Notes under the pieces: generated by a model
Seen by the model: the letters and a program-made list of their open reading frames with translations, nothing else
Databases searched by the model: none
What the model was told of the DNA's origin: nothing
Translations under genes and position numbers: made by a program
From: an uncultured Granulosicoccaceae bacterium
Lineage (GTDB): Bacteria; Pseudomonadota; Gammaproteobacteria; Granulosicoccales; Granulosicoccaceae
NCBI GenBank assembly: GCA_938005265.1
Contig: CALLOA010000170.1
Coordinates: 1 to 36,987, forward strand
Direction: 5' to 3'
DNA length: 36,987 nt
In this document: in pieces, positions 9,402 to 18,402 of the stretch
How positions within the stretch are numbered: the first letter of the stretch is position 1
Layout: the number at the start of each line of letters is the position of its first letter

Positions 9402-10802
9402 TTAGAACAGTAAGGTTTTCAGTCCCTCAACCTGCTCTTTATTGGCCCGAGTGGGTGGTGCATAAGTCAGAGACAGGAATACACGATTTTCATTTGAGTC
9501 TGTAAAATCCTCTATGAGATCATTAGTATTCAAACCCTGAAGAATCTCATGCAGATAGCTTGCCTGCAACGTAAAGCTTGTAGAGATTTGGTACTGCAGG
9601 CTGAGTATGCCAAATGTAGATTCGGTAAAGTCATCGCCTTCAAGAAGCTCTTCCTGCGAATGGCCCACGGTTGCTGACAGGCTTATTTTTGGTGTCACGG
9701 AACGAAAAACGTTGAAGTTGGCAAACAATCGTTGTTGATCTTGCGCGTCACCTTCCAGCCCGATTATGTCTCCACCTTCGAACACCGCCTCAAAATCAGA
9801 CAATCCGACACCAATCTCTGCAGTCAACGAAGAGAGTGATGTCTTGAATTCATATCCCCCTCTGAGTACCGAGTCAGTGAAGATACCCGGCAGGTCCGTA
9901 CTTTCAGCCGTACCAGTACCCAGCAGCGTGTCAGTTTCGTTCAATGTCTGATCGACAATCTCACGACTTCCTTCAATGAAGAAGGTGCTCACATCGGTGG
10001 AAGTACGTTCAAAACGAAGGCTGGCAGACGCTCCGTTGGTTTCAAAAGCGAGCTCATCATCCGCTTGAAATCGTGTCGCACCCAGAAAGGCAGTCCACTG
10101 GTTGGTGTTACGCACACGAACAGCAGTGACACCCAACGTTGTGCGATTGAAACTCGGTTCTACTGACTCGTCAGACGCATCCACCAGGAAATTCTCCAGA
10201 CGCAATCCCCACAACCAACCCGCTTGAAATTGTTGCGTATAGTCCAGCTCAAGCTCATACAGCTGCGCAAAATCTGTTCCTTCATCATCAGAATTATCGA
10301 TCAGAAAAAGATGCCCCTGCAGCTCTCGAATAGAATCCAGTTCCCACTTGATCTGGGGTCCTGTGATCAACACATTGCGCCGATTATCGAATTCCTCAGT
10401 CTCATCATCGGTAATAATGGTGTCATTGTCTCTGGTGCCGCCCAACACATCGGCAAAAAACCAGGATGTACTGCGAGTAAGCGCAAACTCTGCTGAGCCA
10501 AAAAAGCGTGTCAGCGTTGTCGAGTCACTTCGGTCATCATCATCCGACAAACGTCTACGCAGACCAATTTCTCCCTGGAAACCGGCGATCAAATTCCGGG
10601 ATTGATGACTCCCGAATACCTGCATCTCTGTGAGCGTTGCAGCCCCCTCTTCTTCATCACCGATATTATCCTGAAACAGGTTATCTGAAATTGCACCACG
10701 GGCGGAGAGCTCGAATCCAATATCAAGAGCTGATGCGGGCGCAAAGTTAAATAAGCAGCATAAGGCAAGCGTTGCCGCGCTGAATGAAGGCAATATTTTC
10801 AC
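9402..10802 (-). CDS. Outer-membrane beta-barrel protein of the exopolysaccharide locus
   Basis: From the GTG at 10802 the protein has 466 residues. It begins with a signal peptide of about 25 residues ending FAPASA before LDIGFELSARG. The rest alternates short beta-strand-like segments rich in aromatic and Ser/Thr residues with acidic loops, as in a large beta-barrel. It resembles the putative beta-barrel porin 2 family (PF10082-like) found in exopolysaccharide clusters. A role in passage or retention of polymer at the outer membrane is inferred from context. The open frame extends to 10991, but that part does not look like a leader. A TTG at 10817 is another possible start. The last residues, EGLKTLLF, end in Phe, as is common for outer-membrane barrels. 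Confidence 0.8.
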   Translation of the reverse strand: MKILPSFSAATLALCCLFNFAPASALDIGFELSARGAISDNLFQDNIGDEEEGAATLTEMQVFGSHQSRNLIAGFQGEIGLRRRLSDDDDRSDSTTLTRFFGSAEFALTRSTSWFFADVLGGTRDNDTIITDDETEEFDNRRNVLITGPQIKWELDSIRELQGHLFLIDNSDDEGTDFAQLYELELDYTQQFQAGWLWGLRLENFLVDASDESVEPSFNRTTLGVTAVRVRNTNQWTAFLGATRFQADDELAFETNGASASLRFERTSTDVSTFFIEGSREIVDQTLNETDTLLGTGTAESTDLPGIFTDSVLRGGYEFKTSLSSLTAEIGVGLSDFEAVFEGGDIIGLEGDAQDQQRLFANFNVFRSVTPKISLSATVGHSQEELLEGDDFTESTFGILSLQYQISTSFTLQASYLHEILQGLNTNDLIEDFTDSNENRVFLSLTYAPPTRANKEQVEGLKTLLF

Positions 10803-11009
10803 AATGGTTTTAGTCAATTCAGTGAACGACCGTTTGATGTGTGTGTAAGCAATGCAACGGACGGGCCGAATCTGCTGCAACCATGTGCATATGCAAAGCA
10901 TAGCACTATCATTACCCGCAATTACATGCAGTGAGTACAGACGTCCTGGTGGGAGTACCCGCGAAGTAGAACCCGGAATGGAACCTCGCAATCGAACTGC
11001 AAGGCAGCT

Positions 11010-11993
11010 TTATTCCGGCTGGTCGTTCAGGACAATACCGGCAAGCTTGGTTTCATCGATCTCATCAATCAAAGAATCGAGATAACCCGGAGTTACTACC
11101 CCGTATGGTACCACTAGTACCAGATAATCACACATGTCTGCCAGCATGCTGGCATCGGCAGTACCGGTCATTGCTGGCCCATCAACGACAACATAGCGAT
11201 TACGATAGCGTTGCTGTACGTCGATCATCAGTTTGTGACACAACTGTGACGAAAGATGTTCTTCGGAATAACGCTGCCGGGAACCCGCCGGCAAGATTCT
11301 CATACGTGGTATGCCGCTGGGGTGAACAATATTCTCAACACCCATTTCAGGCTTCTCGAGAAAATCTACCAACCCTTTGGCATTTTTACGCCCAATCAAT
11401 CGGAGCATTTTGTGTAGAAAGGGATTTTGCAGATTGGCATCAAGCAGCAAACTGGTTTTTGTCTGGTCGAAAGCAATGGATGCGGCCAGATTCAGCGCTA
11501 TAAAGCTGCCCCCGCCACCAGGTACAACCGAGCTGACCAATACACTGAAATTACCGGTCTTGCGCAAAGAAAACAACTTGGTACGCAACTGCCGGATCGA
11601 ATCGACAACCGCACGATTGGCAGAACGTGGATGCACTATGCCTAATTGATCAAGTTGTCGATCGGAAAACAGTTTCGAGTCTTCCATTAGAGCGAGTTCC
11701 TTACGCTCTTGCTCGGCACGATTCACCGCATCATTTATCGCTTGCAGATCACGGCTCGATGAATTGGCAGCAGTGTTATCCAATCCACGTACGTCTACAG
11801 CAACCAGTGAATTGGCATCGCTTGAGCGAGCTTGAGCGTCCCGCTCAGCTACTGTCGGGCTGTAAGCATTCTGATCATTTGCTGCCTGCCCGGGTAGCTG
11901 GGAACTGATACCCTTCAGGTGTCGTCGTGCTGTTTTTTTGTTTGCCTGATCAGCTATAGAGCGAATATTGGCCATTTTTGCCTTGTCTGCCAT
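11010..11993 (-). CDS. BY-kinase-like/ParA-type ATPase with degenerate P-loop
   Basis: This 327-residue protein belongs to the CpsD/Wzc-type P-loop family that partners chain-length proteins in exopolysaccharide export. The N-terminal 125 residues are polar and probably flexible. The RQLRTKL helix that usually precedes the ATPase is present. The expected Walker A (PGEGKS/T) reads VPGGGGSF, so the catalytic lysine is absent. Walker A' reads LLLDANLQNP instead of the usual D-A-D. Walker B reads VVVDGPAM. No Tyr-rich C-terminal cluster exists, and the protein ends VLNDQPE. Tyrosine autokinase activity is therefore unlikely, and a regulatory or scaffold role is inferred. I chose the ATG at 11993, just after the stop of the chain-length gene (TGACATG), with AAGGTG upstream. 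A GTG at 12005 is also possible. Confidence 0.85.
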   Translation of the reverse strand: MADKAKMANIRSIADQANKKTARRHLKGISSQLPGQAANDQNAYSPTVAERDAQARSSDANSLVAVDVRGLDNTAANSSSRDLQAINDAVNRAEQERKELALMEDSKLFSDRQLDQLGIVHPRSANRAVVDSIRQLRTKLFSLRKTGNFSVLVSSVVPGGGGSFIALNLAASIAFDQTKTSLLLDANLQNPFLHKMLRLIGRKNAKGLVDFLEKPEMGVENIVHPSGIPRMRILPAGSRQRYSEEHLSSQLCHKLMIDVQQRYRNRYVVVDGPAMTGTADASMLADMCDYLVLVVPYGVVTPGYLDSLIDEIDETKLAGIVLNDQPE

Positions 11994-11994
11994 G

Positions 11995-13515
11995 TCAGCC
12001 AACACCTTGGGTTAATTTGATAAAACCGGCCACGGCATATACAGCCAGTACCGCAGCGACAACAATAAATATTGCAGGCTTACTATGTATCCAGCCTCGT
12101 TGCGCCCCGGGTGGAGTCAGATGAGGCACAACTGTAAGCAAGGGCAAATCAAGCCCTTCGCTTATACTTGAACTTGTTCGAATCCTGGGGTCCAGTTTGA
12201 CAAACGCTGCCAACAGAACAAACGGCATCAACGCTCCCATCAACAGACCCAGCGCTGCCCAATGCACAAAACGAAGGCCACTTGGTAACACAGGAAAATT
12301 TGCAGGCTCCTGAATCCTGTATAAAACCCCTTGCTTTTCCTTTCCGAGAGTCATAGACACACGTGCGTTTTCACGGCGCTTGACCATCTCTTCATAAATT
12401 TCTTTGTTGATCTCATAGTCTCGCGACAATTCAGATAGTTCTCTTTCCACCTTGGTGGAAACACCGGCACGCCCGAGTTCTTTGGACAACAAGGCGCGAG
12501 TCTGAGCAACACGTGAACGCAAGGAATCTGCCTCAGCTCTGGCTTCCGCGGCCCGCGTTCTGAGTTTTTCATAGACAGGGCTGTTGCTCGCAGAACGTAG
12601 AAAGGAACCTCCCGATGAACCACCTTGGGCTGCCAGAGATTTGAATTCTTCAATCTGCTGGCGCAATGCAATGATGTCAGGGTAGTCGTCTGTGTAGCTC
12701 AAACGCAGCAAATCTATCTGCGATTGTAATTCTTCGATCCTGGAAAAGTATCGATTGTCAGCGTATTGCTGTTGTAACGTGGATGATTCAGTCGTCAACT
12801 CTCTTTCAAGAGTTTGAGCTCGTTGACTCATCTCGGCATACTGCAATTGAGTAGATTCCAGATCACGCCTGAGTTCAATAATCCTGGCATCAACATTCTC
12901 TTCAGTTCCCGGCCTTGCTCCTGGATGCCTGGTTTTGAAATCTTCCAAGCGGGCTTCAGCCCCCACCAGCTTGCTTCGGTAGGTTTCTACCTGGGATTCA
13001 ATGAATTCAAATGCATCGTTGGATTCTATCGACTGAGCGCGCACTGATTTCTGCAGGAACAGATCAGCATATAAACGCGTAGTTTCGTAGGCTACTTTGG
13101 GCGATTTGTGGTAGAAACCGATCCCGATCAGGGTGCGGTTTATATTTTCGACCAGCGTATTCTCGATGATCTTTTCCTTGATGCGTTCGCGCTGAACTGC
13201 AGTGCTGCCTTCGGGCACCCACCCCCCTTGATCGAGAATGGCATCCATGATGTCCCTGCTAAAAAGCAGCTCACGTGCAACATTTGCCTTATCTGCATGG
13301 CTTGCTGCTTCAGCGATATCCTCAAGCAAGGGTTTGACGATGTTGGTGTCATCAACGTAGAGCGTGGTATGCGACATGAAACGCTTTTGCCACATAAATC
13401 CGACGATGAGCAGTGTCAGTGCAATTACTGCAAACAAACCCAGTAAAAGCCCCCGTTTTGCATTCGCTTCACGCGAAATCAACGGCATTATTTCATCAAG
13501 GGTGAAACTACTCAT
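11995..13515 (-). CDS. Polysaccharide chain-length determinant (Wzz/GumC family, XrtA-type)
   Basis: This 506-residue inner-membrane protein controls polymer length and couples polymerisation to export. It has a Wzz-type N terminus with a membrane segment at about 22-42. A long periplasmic coiled-coil region rich in Glu, Arg and Gln spans about 150-390. The Pro-containing NFPVLPSGLR segment precedes a second membrane segment at about 418-440. A third membrane segment lies at about 478-498 near the C terminus. Three membrane segments and the overall layout resemble chain-length proteins of exosortase-associated clusters (TIGR03007-like). That assignment is from recognition, not from a search. 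The ATP-binding partner is encoded separately by the next gene. Confidence 0.9.
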   Translation of the reverse strand: MSSFTLDEIMPLISREANAKRGLLLGLFAVIALTLLIVGFMWQKRFMSHTTLYVDDTNIVKPLLEDIAEAASHADKANVARELLFSRDIMDAILDQGGWVPEGSTAVQRERIKEKIIENTLVENINRTLIGIGFYHKSPKVAYETTRLYADLFLQKSVRAQSIESNDAFEFIESQVETYRSKLVGAEARLEDFKTRHPGARPGTEENVDARIIELRRDLESTQLQYAEMSQRAQTLERELTTESSTLQQQYADNRYFSRIEELQSQIDLLRLSYTDDYPDIIALRQQIEEFKSLAAQGGSSGGSFLRSASNSPVYEKLRTRAAEARAEADSLRSRVAQTRALLSKELGRAGVSTKVERELSELSRDYEINKEIYEEMVKRRENARVSMTLGKEKQGVLYRIQEPANFPVLPSGLRFVHWAALGLLMGALMPFVLLAAFVKLDPRIRTSSSISEGLDLPLLTVVPHLTPPGAQRGWIHSKPAIFIVVAAVLAVYAVAGFIKLTQGVG

Positions 13516-13632
13516 GACTATTATTCACGCGACCTGTTGTTAAACCGGCTCCGCTACTCGAAATTGCAATTCAGAATTTCGAACAACACAGCCCCCGTAG
13601 TAAATGTCGGATAACAGGCTGGATTCTTAACA

Positions 13633-14268
13633 TCAGAATCTACGTTCCGGGATTGAAACAACATCTCCGGGAATTAACGCATAGTTGGTATCGAGCACAC
13701 CATCCTGCAGAATACTGCGAAGGAATACCGGATAGATTTTTGTGCCATCAGCCTCTTTTCGATACAGCTTGGATGCCTGAGGTGCCGCAAAATCTGTTGT
13801 ACCGCCAGCTTCAAGTACCAGATCGATAACGGTCATTCCCTTGCGGTGCGAAAGAGAGGTAGGTTCAGCAACAGCACCCACCACACGTACCCGGTTCTGG
13901 AACTCAGAACTCACCAGGTTTGTAACTATGATCGAAACCTTAGGTGTACGGACAAATTGGGCTAATCGCTGCTCAGTGTCCGCAGCGATCTCGGCAGGTG
14001 TTCGGCCACCTGCAAGTACGTCCCCAACCAACGGCACGGATATAAAACCGTCAGGTCTGACTGGAACCTCAACAGAAAGATCCGGATTTTTCCAGACATT
14101 GACTGCAATTGTGTCGCCCTCTCCAAGGCGATACTCCGGTTGCTCAAGCAAACCGGGTTCCTGAGGTAACTGGCTCACTGGTACCCGCCCATTACCACCA
14201 CCGCACGCCGATAGCAATAGTGCTAACAGACATACCCCAATAAATGAAAATTTTGTTCTACCACGCAT
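13633..14268 (-). CDS. Polysaccharide export outer-membrane lipoprotein (OPX/Wza family)
   Basis: This 211-residue protein starts with a lipoprotein signal peptide and lipobox LLSAC (lipidated Cys22). A Poly_export domain follows (YRLGEGDTIAVNVWKNPDLS then PVRPDGFISVPLVGDVLAGG) and then one SLBB-type beta-grasp repeat (VRVVGAVAEPTSLSHRKGMT). It ends PGDVVSIPERRF. Wza-type proteins form the periplasmic and outer-membrane export conduit. This one is short compared with Wza (about 379 residues). It lacks the C-terminal membrane-spanning helix region, as do the short OPX proteins that may work with a separate beta-barrel. The barrel encoded at 9402-10802 is a candidate partner. The gene lies 117 bp upstream of the chain-length gene. 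Confidence 0.93.
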   Translation of the reverse strand: MRGRTKFSFIGVCLLALLLSACGGGNGRVPVSQLPQEPGLLEQPEYRLGEGDTIAVNVWKNPDLSVEVPVRPDGFISVPLVGDVLAGGRTPAEIAADTEQRLAQFVRTPKVSIIVTNLVSSEFQNRVRVVGAVAEPTSLSHRKGMTVIDLVLEAGGTTDFAAPQASKLYRKEADGTKIYPVFLRSILQDGVLDTNYALIPGDVVSIPERRF

Positions 14269-14545
14269 CTCGGTAAATCACTCCATTATTAAACTAAATT
14301 GACTGGATTATGGTTGCTTGCCGAAATCAGCCAGCTTGACAGCACAGCGAAAAATATTGCAGGTGTGGCCAAGAACAGGGTTAGAGTATTGTGCAGCTCG
14401 CACCTGAAAAGTCTTATCGGCAGCATCGGTAAAATTGTAAGCTCACTGGGAGCAACCTGAATAGTGCCCTTGTGAACACGCTCCCGTGGCGTATCGAATT
14501 AACCTGGAAAAGTGATGTTACGAAACTGCAAACCTGACCAGATAG

Positions 14546-15964
14546 CTATCGAGCACCTTTTCCAAACAATACAACCTCGGCAGTCTGGCACAGGATAAGG
14601 ATATCCAGGAATATTGTATGGTTTTTGATGTAATAAAGATCAAATTCTTGCTTTTGCACTGAATCCTTCATGGAAGAGCCATAGGGATAACAAACCTGTG
14701 CCCAGCCGGTTATACCCGGTTTCACTGCATGTCTCTCGTGATAGAACGGAATCTGCCCGCCAAGTTCCTCAACAAATTGGGGCCGTTCGGGGCGCGGACC
14801 AACAAAGCTCATGTCGCCAATGAGCACGTTTACAATTTGTGGCAATTCGTCAATTCGTGTCATGCGCATGAATGCGCCTACCCTGGTTACCCGGCTGTCG
14901 TTTTTGGTGGCCCACTGGGCGACCCCATCCTTCTCGGCATTCACGGTCATGCTGCGGAATTTAAGTACAGAGAATGACTGACCGAGCAAACCGACCCGTT
15001 CCTGCTCATAAAGTACCGGGGAATCCCACCCGTCTTCGAGTTTTATTGCAAGAAATGCAAACAACATGAAAGGCCAGGTAATTAGCAAAATAAGGAAACT
15101 AGCAACGATATCGAACACTCTTTTGGCAACACTTTTAAAAGTGCTCTTGGCAAACCCGTCGGAATAAATCAACCAGTCTGGACGCATGATGTCCAGTGGT
15201 ATCTTGCCTTGTTCACGCTCGAAGAAACCGAGAATATCAATTACATCAACACCACTTAGCTTACAACCCAGCAATTCATCCAATGGAGTGCCATTGCGCT
15301 TTTCATCCAGGGCTACAACGATTTCATCCACATCATGTTGATTGCAGTATTCAAGCAAGGAACCGGCAGGCTCGACCACAAGGCCCGGCTCGACCTCAAC
15401 TCCCCTATCGGTGCTGGATTTCACATAACCGATGATGGAAAAGCCTCGTCGATCCACGCGTCTGCGTAATCGTTTGCGAATGGACGCTGCAGCTTCGCCA
15501 GAGCCATAGACAAGCACCTTGATCTTCATCAGATCGCTGTCAACATAGTAAAAAAACAACGGACGTATAGTGCCGACCATGAAAAATGCGATCAGCACAG
15601 CAATACCGAACACACCCCGCCCCAGATAGAGCGCTGGTACGATGTAGTAAATAATGGCCAGAATCACCCCACCAGCTATAAATCCGGAGATTGAACGCAG
15701 GAATACACCAATAACGCCACCACGGAAGCGGGATTGGTACAGCCCCATGGCCATCATGGTTACCGGCATCACTATGCCAAACATCAATGAGGTCAGGACA
15801 GGGGATTTAATTGTATAGAACTCCATCTCCTCGGGAGTCTGAGGACCATCAAAGCGCACATACAAGGCGATATGAACGGCGACGACGCAGACAACAAACT
15901 CGAGGAGCGCGAGCAACAGAAAGGGCACCCGTAGATGCATTTTGAAAAACCTAAGCGAACCCAC
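14546..15964 (-). CDS. Undecaprenyl-phosphate sugar phosphotransferase, XrtA/PEP-CTERM-associated type
   Basis: This 472-residue polyprenyl-phosphate hexose-1-phosphate transferase starts the repeat unit on the lipid carrier. It has four to five N-terminal membrane segments, a Rossmann-like region with [17 protein letters not shown] and a further membrane segment. The C-terminal catalytic domain contains KFRSM (335-339), [10 protein letters not shown] (catalytic Asp-Glu at about 372-373) and FVGPRPERP. The end, [10 protein letters not shown] then DLYYIKNH and VLFGKGAR, is very characteristic of the TIGR03013 subfamily found with exosortase A. The GTG start is kept because LRFFKMHLR aligns with the usual N terminus, though an ATG at 15940 is possible. 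It is the first gene of the minus-strand locus. Confidence 0.92.
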   Translation of the reverse strand: MGSLRFFKMHLRVPFLLLALLEFVVCVVAVHIALYVRFDGPQTPEEMEFYTIKSPVLTSLMFGIVMPVTMMAMGLYQSRFRGGVIGVFLRSISGFIAGGVILAIIYYIVPALYLGRGVFGIAVLIAFFMVGTIRPLFFYYVDSDLMKIKVLVYGSGEAAASIRKRLRRRVDRRGFSIIGYVKSSTDRGVEVEPGLVVEPAGSLLEYCNQHDVDEIVVALDEKRNGTPLDELLGCKLSGVDVIDILGFFEREQGKIPLDIMRPDWLIYSDGFAKSTFKSVAKRVFDIVASFLILLITWPFMLFAFLAIKLEDGWDSPVLYEQERVGLLGQSFSVLKFRSMTVNAEKDGVAQWATKNDSRVTRVGAFMRMTRIDELPQIVNVLIGDMSFVGPRPERPQFVEELGGQIPFYHERHAVKPGITGWAQVCYPYGSSMKDSVQKQEFDLYYIKNHTIFLDILILCQTAEVVLFGKGAR

Positions 15965-16337
15965 TCTTAACTGTGCTCCAAGGAGTATTGCTCCTAAATT
16001 CCAAAAGGTCGCTGGAAAACCTGGCGCCTTATCACTGGCTGGTACTACGTGTGAACGCTATTCCAATACCCTCGAAACAGCCACAGCCCGGGTGCCCGAC
16101 CACAAAGCGTCTTCAATGAGATAGTGCATCCTTGGCCCGGAACCGGCAACCATTGCGTCTGACTCGCCGCCAGAATTCGAATGCCAGATGCCTTGTTGAG
16201 ATATCGGTGAACGAACCAAAAACTGAAGATTCTCTTAATATTTCACTACCTTAAGCCGATATCCGTATTAACACCACTTGTCGTTGCCAGGCTTACCAAC
16301 CCAGGGGCGATAGTGCCACCGCTGCGCCGAAAAGAAT
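15965..16337. other. Divergent spacer between the exopolysaccharide locus and the J-domain gene
   Basis: These 373 bp separate two divergent genes and must hold the promoter of the nine-gene locus. I see no coding sequence. I looked for a sigma-54 motif (GG-N10-GC), as reported for some exosortase-type clusters, and found no good match. No clear -35/-10 pair can be assigned. Confidence 0.4.
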
Positions 16338-16898
16338 ATGAGTGCACTGTCATATCAACAATGCTACGAGATTCTTGCCTTAGAGAATCAAGCTGACTGG
16401 GTTCAAGCCGAATCCAGCTACAGAAAACTTGTGCAACAGTGGCACCCTGACCGATATCAAGGTGACGATACAGCGGATGCAACACGGCGATACATTGATA
16501 TAACAAAAGCATTCAAGAAACTACGTGACTTTCACAAGGAAAACAATACGCTTCCATTTTCATCGGTAGATGACGCAACCATAAACAAAACGTCATCGTT
16601 AGAAAAAGAAAACAAACAGGAAGCATATACTAAGCAGAAAACTCATCAATCTGAGAGACTAAGCACAGAAACCGGTGCCTCGACAACTCAACAAGCTTCA
16701 CCACGAGTCACTGGCGCTAATTGGCAAACCCAGAATCGCTTCAGGCCAAGCAGCTTTGTTGTGGCAATAGCGAGTGTGTTCTTCGCAGGTGTAATAATGA
16801 TTCTGCTGTTTGTGACTAAACTCGATAAAATCAACAGCGACCGTTACCGCGATGAAGCCAGATTGGAACGTATCAGCGAACACGTGGTAGAACAATAG
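16338..16898 (+). CDS. Membrane-anchored J-domain protein
   Basis: This 186-residue protein begins with a J domain, about residues 4-65 (SYQQCYEILAL, then YRKLVQQWHPDRY with the HPD motif at 36-38). It then has a polar Lys/Ser/Thr/Gln-rich linker (about 70-135), one membrane segment (about 138-162) and a charged C-terminal tail. J domains stimulate DnaK/Hsp70 ATPase activity. No DnaJ zinc-finger or substrate-binding domains are present. If Positive-inside topology holds, the J domain would face the cytoplasm. It is divergent from the polysaccharide locus and upstream of the sugar-nucleotide genes, so a role in assembling or regulating the export machinery is possible but unproven. The ribosome-binding site is weak. 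Confidence 0.85.
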   Translation: MSALSYQQCYEILALENQADWVQAESSYRKLVQQWHPDRYQGDDTADATRRYIDITKAFKKLRDFHKENNTLPFSSVDDATINKTSSLEKENKQEAYTKQKTHQSERLSTETGASTTQQASPRVTGANWQTQNRFRPSSFVVAIASVFFAGVIMILLFVTKLDKINSDRYRDEARLERISEHVVEQ

Positions 16899-17016
16899 AA
16901 TAATTAATATAAAAGCGTAAACATTTTATAACGAATGTTTGCACACAGAAAAGAACAACATGCGATTGGCGCTCAGCCGTTCATTTTTTTAACCAAGTTC
17001 AATGGAATTAAATTAA

Positions 17017-18297
17017 ATGGGAATCATAGGTGAAAATCCCAAACTCGCAATCATCGGACTGGGTTATGTCGGGCTGCCGCTCGCCGTTGAGTTTAGCAAG
17101 CAGTACAAGACCACCGGGTTCGATATCAGTAAAGATCGGATTGGTGAATTAAGAGAAGGCGTAGACAGAACGCTGGAAGTCGATTCTCAAGAATTAAAAA
17201 GTGCATCTGACTTATCTTTTACAGCGGATATCAATACGCTGGAAGATTCGGATGTATTCATCGTCACGGTGCCAACCCCCATCAACGACCACAAGCAACC
17301 AGACCTGACGCCACTGATCAAGGCAAGTCAGGCGATTGGCAGCGTGATGAAAAAAGGTTGTACGGTGATCTACGAGTCCACCGTATACCCCGGTGCCACT
17401 GAAGAAGTTTGCGTACCTTTGCTGGAGGCTGGATCAGGACTGGTATTCAACAAGGATTTCTACGCCGGCTACAGTCCGGAGAGGATAAACCCGGGCGACA
17501 AAAAACACCGCCTGAGTACCATCACCAAGGTAACCTCCGGCTCCACTGAAGAAGTTGCCAAAGAAATTGACGCACTATATGGATCGATCATCACTGCAGG
17601 CACTCACCTGGCCAGTAGTATTCGAGTAGCGGAAGCCGCTAAAGTTATCGAAAACACTCAGCGTGACTTGAATATCGCCCTTATAAACGAACTGGCGATT
17701 ATCTTTCAGAGACTTGACATCGATACCGTCGAAGTCCTGGAGGCCGCCGGTACTAAATGGAATTTTCTGAACTTCAGACCCGGCCTGGTCGGTGGACACT
17801 GTATCAGCGTTGACCCCTACTACCTCACCCATAAGGCACAGGAGATCGGCTATCACCCACGAGTTATTCTTTCGGGCCGCCAGATAAATGACGGCATGGG
17901 AGCCTATGTAGCAGACCAGGTTATAAAAATGATGGTCAGGCGCAAGCGACATGTCGTTGGATCGAATATCCTGATAATGGGTCTGGCATTCAAAGAGAAC
18001 TGCCCCGATCTAAGAAACACCCGGGTAATCGACATAGTCAACGAATTCAAAAAATATGACGCCAATGTGGATGTGCATGATCCCTGGGTAGACGCTGAGG
18101 AAGCTCAGCATGAATACGGTATTACACTGATCGATGAGCTAAAGCACAACCACTATGATGCAATAATACTGGCGGTTGGCCATGAACAGTTTCTGGAACT
18201 GGGAACTGACCAGATCCGGAAATTCGGCAAAGAAGACAACGTTCTGTACGACATAAAGAGTTTATTACCCAGGTTAAGTGTCGATCAACGGTTATAG
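17017..18297 (+). CDS. tviB: UDP-N-acetylhexosamine 6-dehydrogenase, TviB/WbpO type
   Basis: This 426-residue NAD-dependent nucleotide-sugar dehydrogenase shows long stretches of identity with TviB of the Vi-antigen pathway, including [43 protein letters not shown] and [10 protein letters not shown]. The Rossmann motif IGLGYVGLP is at 13-21. The catalytic Cys262 lies in [15 protein letters not shown]. It oxidises C6 of a UDP-N-acetylhexosamine to the uronic acid, giving an acidic precursor. UDP-GlcNAc or UDP-GalNAc are the known substrates of this branch. The neighbouring epimerase gene and the polysaccharide locus suggest that the product enters the exopolymer. The exact substrate is inferred. 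Confidence 0.92.
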   Translation: MGIIGENPKLAIIGLGYVGLPLAVEFSKQYKTTGFDISKDRIGELREGVDRTLEVDSQELKSASDLSFTADINTLEDSDVFIVTVPTPINDHKQPDLTPLIKASQAIGSVMKKGCTVIYESTVYPGATEEVCVPLLEAGSGLVFNKDFYAGYSPERINPGDKKHRLSTITKVTSGSTEEVAKEIDALYGSIITAGTHLASSIRVAEAAKVIENTQRDLNIALINELAIIFQRLDIDTVEVLEAAGTKWNFLNFRPGLVGGHCISVDPYYLTHKAQEIGYHPRVILSGRQINDGMGAYVADQVIKMMVRRKRHVVGSNILIMGLAFKENCPDLRNTRVIDIVNEFKKYDANVDVHDPWVDAEEAQHEYGITLIDELKHNHYDAIILAVGHEQFLELGTDQIRKFGKEDNVLYDIKSLLPRLSVDQRL

Positions 18298-18402
18298 ACT
18301 GGATAGAATGCAGATGATTGGCTCATGCTTTACAAGTACTAAACTCTATTTACCTAAACAAAACACGAACTGTAGTTGCGCTGCAAAGCCGGGGATTGAA
18401 AA

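Noticed and set aside
10803..10991. N-terminal extension of the beta-barrel protein
   Set aside because: A signal peptide must be near the start. The extra 60 residues before it do not resemble any leader.
15965..16337. Sigma-54 promoter ahead of the exopolysaccharide locus
   Set aside because: GG and GC elements occur, but not with the required ten-base spacing on either strand.
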